64,000 bases of DNA. Source: Regnicoccus_A sp014224355. GTDB lineage: Bacteria; Cyanobacteriota; Cyanobacteriia; PCC-6307; Cyanobiaceae. Every line of letters begins with the position of its first letter. The stretch's first letter is position 1. The notes below the pieces were generated by a model. The model searched no databases and was not told where the DNA came from. It saw only the letters and a list, made by a program, of their open reading frames with translations. Position numbers and translations under genes: made by a program. Positions 8,885 through 17,216 of this stretch are shown here, piece by piece. The stretch spans positions 992,001-1,056,000 of the forward strand of contig NZ_CP154799.1 in the NCBI RefSeq assembly GCF_050920705.1. Reading direction: 5' to 3'.

Positions 8885-10059
8885 CCCGCGAGCCCGCCAC
8901 GGCCAAGGCCGGCCCGCTGCGGCTGCTGGTGGTGCAGCCCACCCCCTTCTGCAACCTCGACTGCGACTACTGCTATCTGCCCAGCCGCGACGACCGCGCC
9001 CGGCTGCCACTGGAGATCCTGGACGCGGCCCTGGAGCGGGTGCTGGAGAGTCCGTTCCTGGAGGGCGGCTTCACCCTCCTCTGGCATGCGGGCGAGCCGC
9101 TCACCATGCCGATCGCCTTCTACGACGAGGCCTCCAAGCGGATCCGTCTGGCCCTGGAGCGTCACGAACTGCCTCCGTCCACGATCGTGCAGTCGCTGCA
9201 GACCAATGCGGTGGTGATCGACGACGCCTGGTGCGACTGCTTCGAGCGCAACGGCATCCACGTGGGCGTGAGCATGGATGGACCGGCATCCCTGCACGAC
9301 GCCCATCGCCGCACCCGCACGGGCCTGCCCACCCATGGGGCCGTGATGCGCGGCATTGCCGCCCTGCAGCGCCGCGGCATCCCCTTCCAGGTGATCTGCG
9401 TGCTCACCGCCGACGCCCTTGATCAGGCCGACGCCCTCTACGACTTCTTCACCGGTGCCGGCATCGCCGACGTGGCCTTCAACATGGAGGAAACCGAGGG
9501 GGAAAATCTTCGCTCCACCCTCGAGCGTCCCGATGGCGAGCGCCGCTACACTGCGTTTCTGGAGCGTTTCTGGCAGCGGACCCGCGCTGAGCCCGGCCGG
9601 CTGCACCTGCGCGAGTTCGATGGCATCACCAGCCTGGCCTGTGGCGAGGGCCGGATGGAGAGCACCGACATGAACACCCCCTTCGCGATCGTCAACGTGG
9701 ATGCACGGGGCAACTTCTCCAGCTTCGATCCGGAATTGCTGGCGGTGGCTACTGCCGACTACGGCGATTTCATCTTCGGCAACGTGCTGCAGGGCAGCCT
9801 GGAAGCGTCGATGGACACCGACAAGTTCCAGAAGGTGTGGCGTGGGATCGCCTCCGGCGTGGATCTCTGCCGCCACGACTGCGCCTACTTCGGCCTCTGC
9901 GGTGGCGGTGCCGCCAGCAACAAGTACTGGGAGCACGGCAGCTTCGATTGCAGCGTCACCCAGGCCTGCCGCTACCGCATCCAGCTGGTGGCCGACGTGG
10001 TGCTCGCGGGCATGGAGCGGGAGCTGGGGCTGAGTCCCCAGAGCGGACCCAGCGGCTGA
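8881..10059 (+). CDS. grrM: radical SAM/SPASM maturase of the GRRM cassette (GrrM)
   Basis: 392-residue radical SAM peptide maturase, expected to install crosslinks in the GrrA core. The 4Fe-4S SAM-cluster motif CNLDCDYC gives Cys24, Cys28 and Cys31 after the LVVQPTPF strand; the GEP motif is at 71-73 and VGVSMDGP follows at about 128-135. The C-terminal SPASM-like region carries Cys254, Cys330, Cys334, Cys340, Cys357 and Cys363, including DCAYFGLCGGG, fit to hold auxiliary Fe-S clusters. Start is GTG at 8881, overlapping the grrA stop by 4 bases. Family knowledge: GrrM-type enzymes (such as OscB) make three-residue cyclophanes on aromatic-X-Asn motifs. Activity on this precursor is inferred from adjacency and motif match. 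Confidence 0.92.
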   Translation: MTREPATAKAGPLRLLVVQPTPFCNLDCDYCYLPSRDDRARLPLEILDAALERVLESPFLEGGFTLLWHAGEPLTMPIAFYDEASKRIRLALERHELPPSTIVQSLQTNAVVIDDAWCDCFERNGIHVGVSMDGPASLHDAHRRTRTGLPTHGAVMRGIAALQRRGIPFQVICVLTADALDQADALYDFFTGAGIADVAFNMEETEGENLRSTLERPDGERRYTAFLERFWQRTRAEPGRLHLREFDGITSLACGEGRMESTDMNTPFAIVNVDARGNFSSFDPELLAVATADYGDFIFGNVLQGSLEASMDTDKFQKVWRGIASGVDLCRHDCAYFGLCGGGAASNKYWEHGSFDCSVTQACRYRIQLVADVVLAGMERELGLSPQSGPSG

Positions 10060-10134
10060 GCGCCGACCCCCACGGGGGATGATCGGAGCTGAACCTGTCC
10101 CCTCCCCGCGGCACGCCGGCCGCACCCGCCACCC

Positions 10135-11949
10135 ATGCTTCGCATCGCCCACGCCCTCGACGCCCAGCTGCGCGCGGCCCTGGAGCGGGCCTTTCCACAG
10201 GAGGTGGCCGCTGCGTTTGAGGCCGGTGCCCCGCTTGATCCCCAGCTGGCGCCGGCCAGCCAGCCGGAGTTCGGAGATTTCCAGGCCAATGGTGCCCTCT
10301 CCCTGGCCCGTCGCCTGAAGCAGCCCCCCCGGGCCATTGCCGGTGCGATCGTGGATCAGCTGGCCGCCGATCCGGCCTTCACGGCGCTCTGCGAACCCGC
10401 CCAGATCGCCGGCCCAGGCTTCATCAACCTCACCCTGCGGCCCCGGCGGCTGGCGGAGGAGCTGCGCTCCCGTCTGGGAGATGCACGCCTGGGGGTGCCG
10501 CCGGTGACGACCCTGACCCCGACGGTCATCGATTTCTCCAGCCCCAACATCGCCAAGGAGATGCATGTGGGGCACCTGCGCTCCACCATCATTGGCGACG
10601 CCCTGGCGCGGGTGCTGGAGTTCCGCGGCCATCCGGTGCTGCGTCTCAACCATGTGGGCGATTGGGGCACCCAGTTCGGCATGCTGATCACCCACCTCAA
10701 ACAGGTGGCTCCTGAGGCGCTCACCACCGCCGATGCGGTGGATCTGGGCGATCTGGTGGCCTTCTACCGCCAGGCCAAGGCACGCTTCGATGCCGATGAA
10801 GCCTTCCAGGCCACCTCCCGCGAGGAGGTGGTGAAGCTGCAGAGCGGCGATCCGGTGACTCGCCGAGCCTGGCAACTGCTGTGTGAGCAGTCGCGGCGTG
10901 AATTCCAGCAGATCTATGACCGCCTCGACATCCGCCTGAGCGAGCGGGGCGAGTCGTTCTACAACCCCTATCTGGAGTCGGTGGTGGCCGATCTGGAGGC
11001 CTGTGGGCTGCTGGTCAGCGATGCCGGCGCCGGCTGTGTGTTCCTTGAGGGGGTGAGCGGCAAGGACGGCAAGCCGCTGCCGCTGATCGTGCGCAAGAGC
11101 GACGGCGGCTTCAACTACGCCACCACTGATCTGGCGGCCCTGCGGTACCGCTTTGCGGAGCCGCCAGAGGGGGATGGTGCCCGCCGGTTGATCTACGTGA
11201 CCGATGCAGGCCAGGCCAGCCACTTCGCCGCTGTGTTTCAGGTGGCGCGCCGTGCCGGCTGGGTGCCCGCGGGAGGGCGGCTGGAGCATGTGCCCTTCGG
11301 TCTGGTGCAGGGGGACGACGGCAAGAAGCTCAAGACCCGCTCCGGCGACACAGTGCGGCTCAAAGATTTGCTGGATGAGGCGGTGGAGCGCTCCGAAGTC
11401 GATCTGCGCCGCCGTCTGGCGGAGGAGGAGCGCCAGGAGGAGGAGGCGTTCATCCAGCTGGTGTCGTCCACCGTGGGCATCGCCGCCGTGAAGTACGCCG
11501 ATCTGAGCACCAACCGGATCACCAACTACCAGTTCAGTTTTGATCGCATGCTCGCCCTGAGCGGCAACACGGCCCCCTATCTGCTTTACGCCCTGGTGCG
11601 GATCGCAGGCATCGCCCGCAGGGGTGGCGTGGGTGCCGGTGAAGGGGATGAAGCTGGGGTTTTCCCTGATCCCCTTGTGTTCAGTGAACCCCAGGAATGG
11701 GCCCTGGCGCGTCAGCTGCTGGCGCTGGATACGGTGATTGCCGAGGTGGAGGAGGAATTGCTGCCCAACCGGCTCTGCTCTTACCTGTTCGAGCTCTCCC
11801 AGGCGTTCAACCGCTTCTACGACCAGGTGCCGGTGCTCAAGGCTGATGAACCGGCCCGGGGCTCACGTCTGGCCCTCTGCCGTCTCAGCGCCGACACCCT
11901 GCGCCTGGGTCTGGGCCTGCTGGGGATTCCGACGCTGGAGCGGATGTGA
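10135..11949 (+). CDS. argS: arginyl-tRNA synthetase
   Basis: Class I aminoacyl-tRNA synthetase that charges tRNA-Arg. 604 residues, normal for bacterial ArgS. The catalytic domain begins SSPNIAKEMHVGHLRSTI with the HIGH-type motif HVGH, and a degenerate second signature is seen in GDDGKKLKTRSGDTVRL. The N-terminal domain ends before about residue 125 and the C-terminal anticodon-binding helix bundle follows ITNYQFSFDRML. The stop overlaps the start of the next gene (ATGTGA), so the two are co-transcribed. A short CCCCC-AC-GGGGG element upstream at about 10066 is not followed by T residues. Confidence 0.97.
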   Translation: MLRIAHALDAQLRAALERAFPQEVAAAFEAGAPLDPQLAPASQPEFGDFQANGALSLARRLKQPPRAIAGAIVDQLAADPAFTALCEPAQIAGPGFINLTLRPRRLAEELRSRLGDARLGVPPVTTLTPTVIDFSSPNIAKEMHVGHLRSTIIGDALARVLEFRGHPVLRLNHVGDWGTQFGMLITHLKQVAPEALTTADAVDLGDLVAFYRQAKARFDADEAFQATSREEVVKLQSGDPVTRRAWQLLCEQSRREFQQIYDRLDIRLSERGESFYNPYLESVVADLEACGLLVSDAGAGCVFLEGVSGKDGKPLPLIVRKSDGGFNYATTDLAALRYRFAEPPEGDGARRLIYVTDAGQASHFAAVFQVARRAGWVPAGGRLEHVPFGLVQGDDGKKLKTRSGDTVRLKDLLDEAVERSEVDLRRRLAEEERQEEEAFIQLVSSTVGIAAVKYADLSTNRITNYQFSFDRMLALSGNTAPYLLYALVRIAGIARRGGVGAGEGDEAGVFPDPLVFSEPQEWALARQLLALDTVIAEVEEELLPNRLCSYLFELSQAFNRFYDQVPVLKADEPARGSRLALCRLSADTLRLGLGLLGIPTLERM

Positions 11950-13127
11950 GCGAAGCCCGGTTGCCGGAGTGGGCGGCGGCTCCCCTGGCCCGCCCCGAAG
12001 TGGAAGGCCTGGTGGCCTACAGCGCCCCCCTGGAGGGACGCCGGGGTCTCCTGCGGCTGGATTTCAACGAGAACACCGTGGGCCCCAGCCCGCTGGTGGT
12101 GGAGGCGGTCCGTGCCATCCCCGCCGATCACTACGCCATCTATCCCGAATACGACGGTCTGCGTGAGGCGGTGGTGGCCTCGCTGGGGGGAATGGGCCTG
12201 AGCCCGGCCCACATCGGCCTGTTCAACGGTGTCGATGCCGCCCTGCATGCGGTGTTCCACTCCTATGGCGCCCCGGGCGACCGATTGCTCACCACCAGCC
12301 CCACCTTCGGCTACTACAGCCCCTGCGCCCGCATGCAGGGCATGACGATCGAGGCGATCCCCTACCGGTTGCCCGACTACAGCTTTCCCCTCGAGGAGAT
12401 CCGCGCGGCGCTGCTCGGTCCCGCTGCTGCCGGTGAACCCAGCGGCGACTGGCACCCTCCGCGCCTCCTGCTGCTCTGCAACCCCAACAACCCCACCGGC
12501 ACCCGCCTGGCTCCGGAGCGGATCCTGGAGCTGGTGGCCGCCGCGCCCCGCACCCTGGTGGTGGTGGATGAGTTGTATGAGGCCTTCACCGGCGATAGCG
12601 TGATACCTCCGTTGCTGAGCTCAGCGGTGGCCGGACCAGAGGCTGCCGTCGACCCGTTCGCGGCCCACCCGAACCTGCTGGTGCTGCGCTCCCTGGCCAA
12701 GACCGCAGGCCTGGCAGGTCTGCGCATCGGCTTCGCGATCGGCGCTCCGGCCCTGGTGGACCGGGTGGGCCGCGTCACCGGCCCTTACGACATCAACAGC
12801 TTTGCGGTGACGGCCGCCCGCGCCGCCCTGGCGGATCAGGCCTATGTGGAGGCCTATGTGGCTGAGGTGCTGCTGGCCCGCGACTGGCTGCTGGAGCAAC
12901 TTCAGGCCGCCGGTGTGCGCCACCACGCGGCTGGTGGCAATTACCTGCTGGTATGGCCCTCCCGTTCGGCGGCGGCCGTGGAGGCTGAGCTGCGCCAGGC
13001 GGGCATCCTGGTGCGCTCCATGTCCGGCAAGCCCCTGATCGATGGGGCCCTGCGGGTGAGCCTGGGCACCCGCGAGCAGATGGACCGCTTCTGGCAGGAG
13101 TATCGCCGAATCGAGAAACGCCGCTGA
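11946..13127 (+). CDS. hisC: histidinol-phosphate aminotransferase-family enzyme
   Basis: Fold-type I PLP aminotransferase of the HisC group, 393 residues. Seen: LRLDFNENTVGPSP near the N-terminus (typical HisC opening), NPNNPTGTRL, VVVDELYEAF with the PLP-contacting Asp, the Schiff-base Lys in LRSLAKTAGLAGLRIGF, and RVSLGTREQMDRF near the end. Histidine biosynthesis is the likely role (imidazole-acetol phosphate to histidinol phosphate), though HisC-like proteins also act on aromatic amino acids. GTG start at 11946 overlaps the argS stop by 4 bases. Confidence 0.85.
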   Translation: MSEARLPEWAAAPLARPEVEGLVAYSAPLEGRRGLLRLDFNENTVGPSPLVVEAVRAIPADHYAIYPEYDGLREAVVASLGGMGLSPAHIGLFNGVDAALHAVFHSYGAPGDRLLTTSPTFGYYSPCARMQGMTIEAIPYRLPDYSFPLEEIRAALLGPAAAGEPSGDWHPPRLLLLCNPNNPTGTRLAPERILELVAAAPRTLVVVDELYEAFTGDSVIPPLLSSAVAGPEAAVDPFAAHPNLLVLRSLAKTAGLAGLRIGFAIGAPALVDRVGRVTGPYDINSFAVTAARAALADQAYVEAYVAEVLLARDWLLEQLQAAGVRHHAAGGNYLLVWPSRSAAAVEAELRQAGILVRSMSGKPLIDGALRVSLGTREQMDRFWQEYRRIEKRR

Positions 13128-13133
13128 AGGGCC

Positions 13134-13919
13134 TCAGCGCATCACCTTGATCAGGGGGCCATCGTTCAGTGGGGAACCGAAGCTGACCGTGCGTCCCACC
13201 CGTTGCACCGGCGTGCCGCTCATCGCTTCGAGGAAGGGCTCGATGTTGCCCTGGTCACAGCCGCTGGGTGCGCTTCCACTCACGTATTGCACTGGAATCA
13301 CCCGCCGGGGTTCGAGCTCCCTCACCACCGCTGCCGCCTCGGCGCCGTCGTAGACCTTGGCGCCGCCGCCCACACCGATGATCAGCACATCGGGCTTGCC
13401 GATCAGCACCCGGTCTTCGGGGCGCAAAGCCGAAGCCGTGCCGCCCAGGTGGGCGATCTCGAGCCCCCCTGCTTCCAGCGCCAGAGGGTGGCCTGGCCGA
13501 AGCGCCGTCCGCCGATGCGGTCGTGGGGGATGGCTGCCCCCTCCAGCTTCAGGCCCGCCACCCGGTAGGAGCCGGGGGTGACCAGCATCCGGCCGGAGGC
13601 CACGGGGGGCGCCCTCATCCAGCAGCCGGCTGCTGGCCAGGATCACATCGGCGCGCACCCGGGGCTCAGCCAGGCCGGCAGCGCAACCCACGGCCTTGAA
13701 GGGGTTGACCAGCACAGTGGCGCCACCACCCCTGATCAGCAGGGCGCTGTGGCCAAAGCTGGTGACTGTGACGCCCCCGGCAGCCTGGCCGGCGCCAGGA
13801 ACTCCGAGGCTCACGCCGGACACCAGAGCCGCCGCCCCCAGGGCCGAAGCCAGATGGCTCAGGGACCTGTTCCCGTTGGGGGAGGCTCCGTGGTGCCGTT
13901 GCCCTGATGCGGAGGCCAT
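13134..13919 (-). CDS. metal-dependent hydrolase, beta-lactamase (UlaG-like) fold, with two compensating indels
   Basis: Exported or membrane-anchored metallo-beta-lactamase-fold protein of the UlaG-like group. A hydrophobic N-terminal segment (LASALGAAALVSGVSLGVPGAGQAAGG) is followed by VTVTSFGHSALLIRGG and VNPF, the fold's first strands. The C-terminus has LIGKPDVLIIGVGGG and RRVIPVQYVSG. The middle is out of frame: a C run at 13604-13609 has one base too many and a run at 13464-13469 one too few (read on the minus strand). Correcting both restores MLVTPGSYRVAGLKLEGAAI and HDRIGGRRFGQATLW and gives about 261 residues. Function unknown; a hydrolase on a small phosphorylated or lactone substrate would be typical. 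Convergent with hisC, 6 bases apart. Confidence 0.75.
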   Translation of the reverse strand: MASASGQRHHGASPNGNRSLSHLASALGAAALVSGVSLGVPGAGQAAGGVTVTSFGHSALLIRGGGATVLVNPFKAVGCAAGLAEPRVRADVILASSRLLDEGAPRGLRPDAGHPRLLPGGGPEAGGGSHPPRPHRRTALRPGHPLALEAGGLEIAHLGGTASALRPEDRVLIGKPDVLIIGVGGGAKVYDGAEAAAVVRELEPRRVIPVQYVSGSAPSGCDQGNIEPFLEAMSGTPVQRVGRTVSFGSPLNDGPLIKVMR

Positions 13920-13984
13920 GCCTGGTGGTGCGCCCCGCAGGCGCCGATTGTGGCGCGAACCTAGCAGCGATGCTCCGGCTGCTT

Positions 13985-14617
13985 TCAGGAAGGGGTTCCG
14001 GTGAGCGGTCTGGCGTTGGCCGGTGGGTGCTGGGCTGCCTGCACCAGGAAGTTGGCCAGCAGTCGGTGCCCGTCCTGGGTGAGCACGCTCTCCGGATGGA
14101 ACTGGACTCCCTCCAGGGGGAACTGGCGGTGGCGCAGGCCCATGATCGTGCCGTCCTCCAGCCAGGCACTGATCTCGAGCACATCGGGCAGGCTGGCGCG
14201 CTCCGCGATCAGGCTGTGATAGCGGGTGGCCGTGAGCGGGCTGGGCAGGCCCGCGAAGACCCCCTGGCCTGCATGCAGCACCGGTGATGTCTTGCCGTGC
14301 ATCAGCTCCGCCGCCCGCACCACCCGACCCCCGAACACCTGGGCCAGGCACTGGTGGCCCAGGCAGACCCCCAGGGTCGGCACGGTCGGCCCCAGCTCCC
14401 GCAGCACCTCCAGGCACACGCCCGCCTGATCGGGGTCACCGGGGCCTGGCGAGATCAGGATCGCGGCCGGTTGCAGGGCTCTGATCTGGTCCACGTTCAG
14501 GGCGTCGTTGCGAACCACCCGCAGGTCGGCGGCGATCGGGTGGTCTGCCGCCAGCTCGCCGAGGTACTGAACCAGGTTGAAGGTGAAGCTGTCGTAGTTG
14601 TCGAGAACCAGGAGCAT
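13985..14617 (-). CDS. trpG: anthranilate synthase / aminodeoxychorismate synthase glutamine amidotransferase subunit
   Basis: Class I glutamine amidotransferase, about 210 residues, giving ammonia to chorismate for anthranilate (and often p-aminobenzoate). MLLVLDNYDSFTFNL opens the protein, SPGPGDPDQAG follows, the nucleophile Cys85 is in GVCLGHQ, and the His-Glu pair is in FHPESVLT near residue 175. The ATG at 14617 matches the family N-terminus; a TTG nine codons upstream overlaps the dgkA stop and is less likely. The TrpE or PabB partner is not in the window, so TrpG and PabA cannot be told apart here. Confidence 0.93.
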   Translation of the reverse strand: MLLVLDNYDSFTFNLVQYLGELAADHPIAADLRVVRNDALNVDQIRALQPAAILISPGPGDPDQAGVCLEVLRELGPTVPTLGVCLGHQCLAQVFGGRVVRAAELMHGKTSPVLHAGQGVFAGLPSPLTATRYHSLIAERASLPDVLEISAWLEDGTIMGLRHRQFPLEGVQFHPESVLTQDGHRLLANFLVQAAQHPPANARPLTGTPS

Positions 14618-14640
14618 CAGGCCAGCCGCCAGGCCTCCAT

Positions 14641-15113
14641 TCAAACGCCCAGGCGCAGCAGCAGGGGGGCAGCAACAGCAGCAGGGCGATCAGCAGCGAG
14701 GCCAGGGCGGCCACCAGCACGGCCGCTGCCGCGCAGTCCTTGGCGATGCGCGCCAAGGGGTGGAAACGGCGGCCGATCGCCAGGTCCACCACCGACTCGA
14801 TCGCCGTGTTGATCAATTCCAGCACCAGCACGGCGGCCACGGTGAGCACCAGCAGGGCCAGCTGCTCCGTGCTCAGCTGCAGCCACACCCCCAGGGCAAA
14901 GACGCAGGCCCCGGTGATCGCATGGATGCGGAAGTTGCGCTGGCTGGCGAAGCCATAGGCCAGCCCCTGGGCCGCATAGCGAAAGCTCAGGGGCAGGTCA
15001 CTGGCCACCCGCCATGCCCCGGTCCTTTGGGTCCGCCCCCTGCGGGGAGAGTCGCTGCTCATGGGATCCGCCAGCACAAGGGGAACCGGTTCGAGGGGGA
15101 CCGGATTGGCCAT
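14641..15113 (-). CDS. dgkA: diacylglycerol kinase (DgkA family), frameshifted near the end
   Basis: Small integral membrane kinase of the DgkA/undecaprenol kinase family. After a Pro/Arg-rich N-terminus come SFRYAAQGLAYGFASQRNFRIH, a membrane helix, the signature ELINTAIESVVDLAIGR and AKDCAAAAVLVAAL, then a third very hydrophobic segment. A run of six G at 14664-14669 (C on the coding strand) is one short. With seven, the last residues become LLPPLLLRLGV and the gene stops at 14641, giving about 157 residues if ATG 15113 is used (ATG 15062 is an alternative). As written, the frame runs on into trpG. Lipid substrate is not decided by sequence. Confidence 0.85.
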
Positions 15114-15160
15114 GCTGCCGCCTCCTTGGGTTCCGCTGCTGCGTGCTTCTCGGCTGAACG

Positions 15161-15754
15161 TTACCGCTGTCGTCCAGGGGGGTCGCCGCCGTCGCGACCG
15201 GAGCAGCGGCCCAGCAGCTGGTCCTGACGGCGCAGCATGGCCTCCAGGCTTGGGTCGTCGGGGTGATCCCAGCCCAGCAGGTGGAGCAGGCCGTGGCACG
15301 CCAGCCAGCAGAGCTCCCGGGTCAGGCCCTGGCGCGCCGCCTCGGCCTGCCGGGCGGCCGTTTCCAGGGAAATCACGATGTCGCCCAGCTCCAGGGGCTG
15401 CGGCTGTCCGGTCTCCGGGACCGCGGGCATCGGCATCGCCGCTGCCCCCTCCAGGGCTTCATCCTGGGCGGCGAAGGCCAGCACATCGGTGGGGCCTGGC
15501 TGGCCCCGCCAGCCAGCGTTGAGTTCGGCCATCTCCCCGTCACCCACCAGGCTCAGCCCCAGGCTGTAGACAGACGCCCGCAGGGCCGCCGGCAACTCGG
15601 CCTGCATCTGCTCCAGCCAGGCGCCGAGCTGATCGTGCCAATGCTGCTCTGCCATGATGGGGTCGGCCAGGGGCCCTGCCGCCTGCAGCAGCCGGGTGCT
15701 CAGCCCAGGGTCGCAGCTGAAAGCCAGGTCGAGGCCAGGGCGGACCTCCGTCAC
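15161..15754 (-). CDS. ybeY: endoribonuclease YbeY (rRNA maturation)
   Basis: Zinc-dependent endoribonuclease in 16S rRNA 3' maturation and ribosome quality control. 197 residues. The metal-binding signature H-GLL-H-LLGWD-H is near residue 155, and ELNAGWRGQPGPTDVLAF and LGDIVISLETAARQA are the usual preceding strands. The first about 60 residues are longer than in E. coli, as is common in cyanobacteria. It overlaps the DUF3285 gene stop by 4 bases and is followed by dgkA, a conserved cyanobacterial order. Confidence 0.92.
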   Translation of the reverse strand: MTEVRPGLDLAFSCDPGLSTRLLQAAGPLADPIMAEQHWHDQLGAWLEQMQAELPAALRASVYSLGLSLVGDGEMAELNAGWRGQPGPTDVLAFAAQDEALEGAAAMPMPAVPETGQPQPLELGDIVISLETAARQAEAARQGLTRELCWLACHGLLHLLGWDHPDDPSLEAMLRRQDQLLGRCSGRDGGDPPGRQR

Positions 15755-15984
15755 TGGGGCAGGCTGGGGCGGCCGAACCAGGCCAGCAGCAGCAGAACGG
15801 CGCTGAAACCCACCGCGGTCAGGCCGAAGTGGAGCAGGCTCTGGCGGCCCTTGCGCACCATGTTGCGCATGGCCAGCTTCACGAAGCTGGGCGGTGGGCT
15901 GGTCGCCGGCGCTGGCTCCATGTCGGCGGCTTCCGGCAGGACCGCCTCGGGTTGGTTGCTCTCAGGGAGGCTGCTGTCAGTCAT
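15751..15984 (-). CDS. DUF3285 small membrane protein
   Basis: 77-residue protein with a Pro/Ala/Glu-rich first half, the conserved block PPPSFVKLAMRNMVRKG at about 30-46, and one C-terminal membrane helix (LLHFGLTAVGFSAVLLLLAWF). It matches DUF3285, a small family found in cyanobacteria with no assigned function. It lies between prfB and ybeY and overlaps ybeY by 4 bases, so it is probably co-transcribed with both. Confidence 0.8.
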   Translation of the reverse strand: MTDSSLPESNQPEAVLPEAADMEPAPATSPPPSFVKLAMRNMVRKGRQSLLHFGLTAVGFSAVLLLLAWFGRPSLPQ

Positions 15985-16001
15985 CAGGGGATCGTCAGGG
16001 C

Positions 16002-17151
16002 TCAGGCGGCCACATCGGCGGCGATCTCCACACCCTGGCGCAGCAGGGCCTGAATGAAGGGATCGAGGTCGCCGTCCATCACCCCCTGCACATCGGTGGT
16101 TTCCTCCGCTGTGCGCAGGTCTTTCACCATCTGATAAGGGTGGAACACGTAGTTGCGGATCTGGTTGCCCCAGGCCGCCTCCACGATGTCGCCGCGGATG
16201 TCGGCGATCTCGGCCGCCCGCTGTTCCTGGGCGATCACCAGCAGCTTGGCCATCAGCAGGGCCATCGCCTTCTCCTTGTTCTGCAGCTGGGACCGCTCCT
16301 GGGTGCAGCGCACGAACAGGCCGGTGGGGATGTGCAGGATGCGCACCGCGGTTTCCACCTTGTTCACGTTCTGGCCGCCGGCGCCCCCTGAACGGGAGGT
16401 GGTGATCTCCAGATCCTTGTCGGGGATGTCGAGCTTCACCTCCTCCTCGATCTTGGGCATCACCTCCACGCCGGCGAAGCTGGTCTGGCGCTTGTCGTTG
16501 GCGTTGAAGGGGGAGATGCGCACCAACCGGTGGGTGCCCTTCTCGTTGCGCAGGTAGCCGTAGGCATAGCGGCCGTCGATCTCGATCGTGCAGCTCTTGA
16601 TGCCTGCTTCCTCCCCTTCCGAGAGTTCGTCCACGCTCACCGCCATGCCGTGGTCCTCGGCCCAGCGGGTGTACATGCGCATCAGCATCAGGGCCCAGTC
16701 CTGGGCGTCGGTGCCGCCGGCGCCGGCGTTGATCGAGATCACCGCACCCTCCTTGTCGTAGGGGCCGCTCAGCAGCCGCTCCAGCTCCCAGCGGTCGAGA
16801 TCCCCCTTCAGGGTCTGTAGGCCGCCATTGGCTTCGCCCAGCAGCTCCTCGTCAGGCTCCAGGTCGTACAGCTCCAGGGTGGCGCGGGCATCGTCGACGG
16901 CTGTTTGCCACCGCTGCAGCTGCTCCAGCTGTGCCTTCACCTCATCGAGCTGGCGCATCAGTTTCTGGGCCTGCTGCTGGTCGTCCCAGAAGCCGGGCTG
17001 GGAGGCCAGCTGCTCGAGGTCCTGCTGGCGGGCGTTCAGGGCCGGTACGTCAAAGACAGTCCTGGGCATGGCCCAGGCGGTCGGTGAGCTCGGAGAGGTC
17101 GCGTTTGAAATCGGTGAGATCGAGCACCGGCTGCAGCTCAACGGTTTTCAC
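16002..17151 (-). CDS. prfB: peptide chain release factor 2, made by programmed +1 frameshift
   Basis: Class I release factor recognising UAA and UGA. The main frame holds the stop-codon recognition tripeptide in RISPFNANDKR (Ser-Pro-Phe, as in RF2) and the peptidyl-hydrolysis motif in SGGAGGQNVNKVET. The family N-terminus (LDLTDFKRDLSELTDRLGHA) is in a different frame that ends CTT TGA C; a +1 slip on CTT continues into DVPALNARQQDLEQL. This is the classical autoregulatory frameshift. The start is GTG at 17151, or GTG at 17127, which would place UGA at codon 26 as in E. coli. The mature product joins the bases down to 17053 with 17051-16002, skipping 17052. Confidence 0.93.
17049..17055 (-). 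promoter_or_regulatory. prfB programmed +1 frameshift site CTT-TGA-C
   Basis: Coding-strand heptamer CTTTGAC with the in-frame UGA at 17050-17052. A short purine-rich AGGA four bases upstream (in CCCAGGACTGTCTT) resembles the stimulatory Shine-Dalgarno-like element of the E. coli site, though weaker. When RF2 is scarce, slow termination at UGA allows the slip and RF2 is made. Confidence 0.9.
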
Positions 17152-17216
17152 GACCGTATCAGCGGGGCTGGGCTCCCGCAGAGGCTTCTAGGATCCCGCC
17201 ACGGCCATGCACCTGG

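Noticed and set aside
10066..10077. CCCCCACGGGGG after grrM as a terminator
   Set aside because: Loop too small and no T run; a chance palindrome in GC-rich sequence is as likely.
8875..11289. An 804-codon open frame on the minus strand opposite grrM and argS
   Set aside because: It is the shadow of two clear genes in high-GC sequence; its translation is Gly/Ala/Gln/His-rich with no family features.
17050..17052. In-frame UGA in prfB as another sequencing error
   Set aside because: It is not in a homopolymer and sits in the exact CTTTGAC slip site known for RF2.
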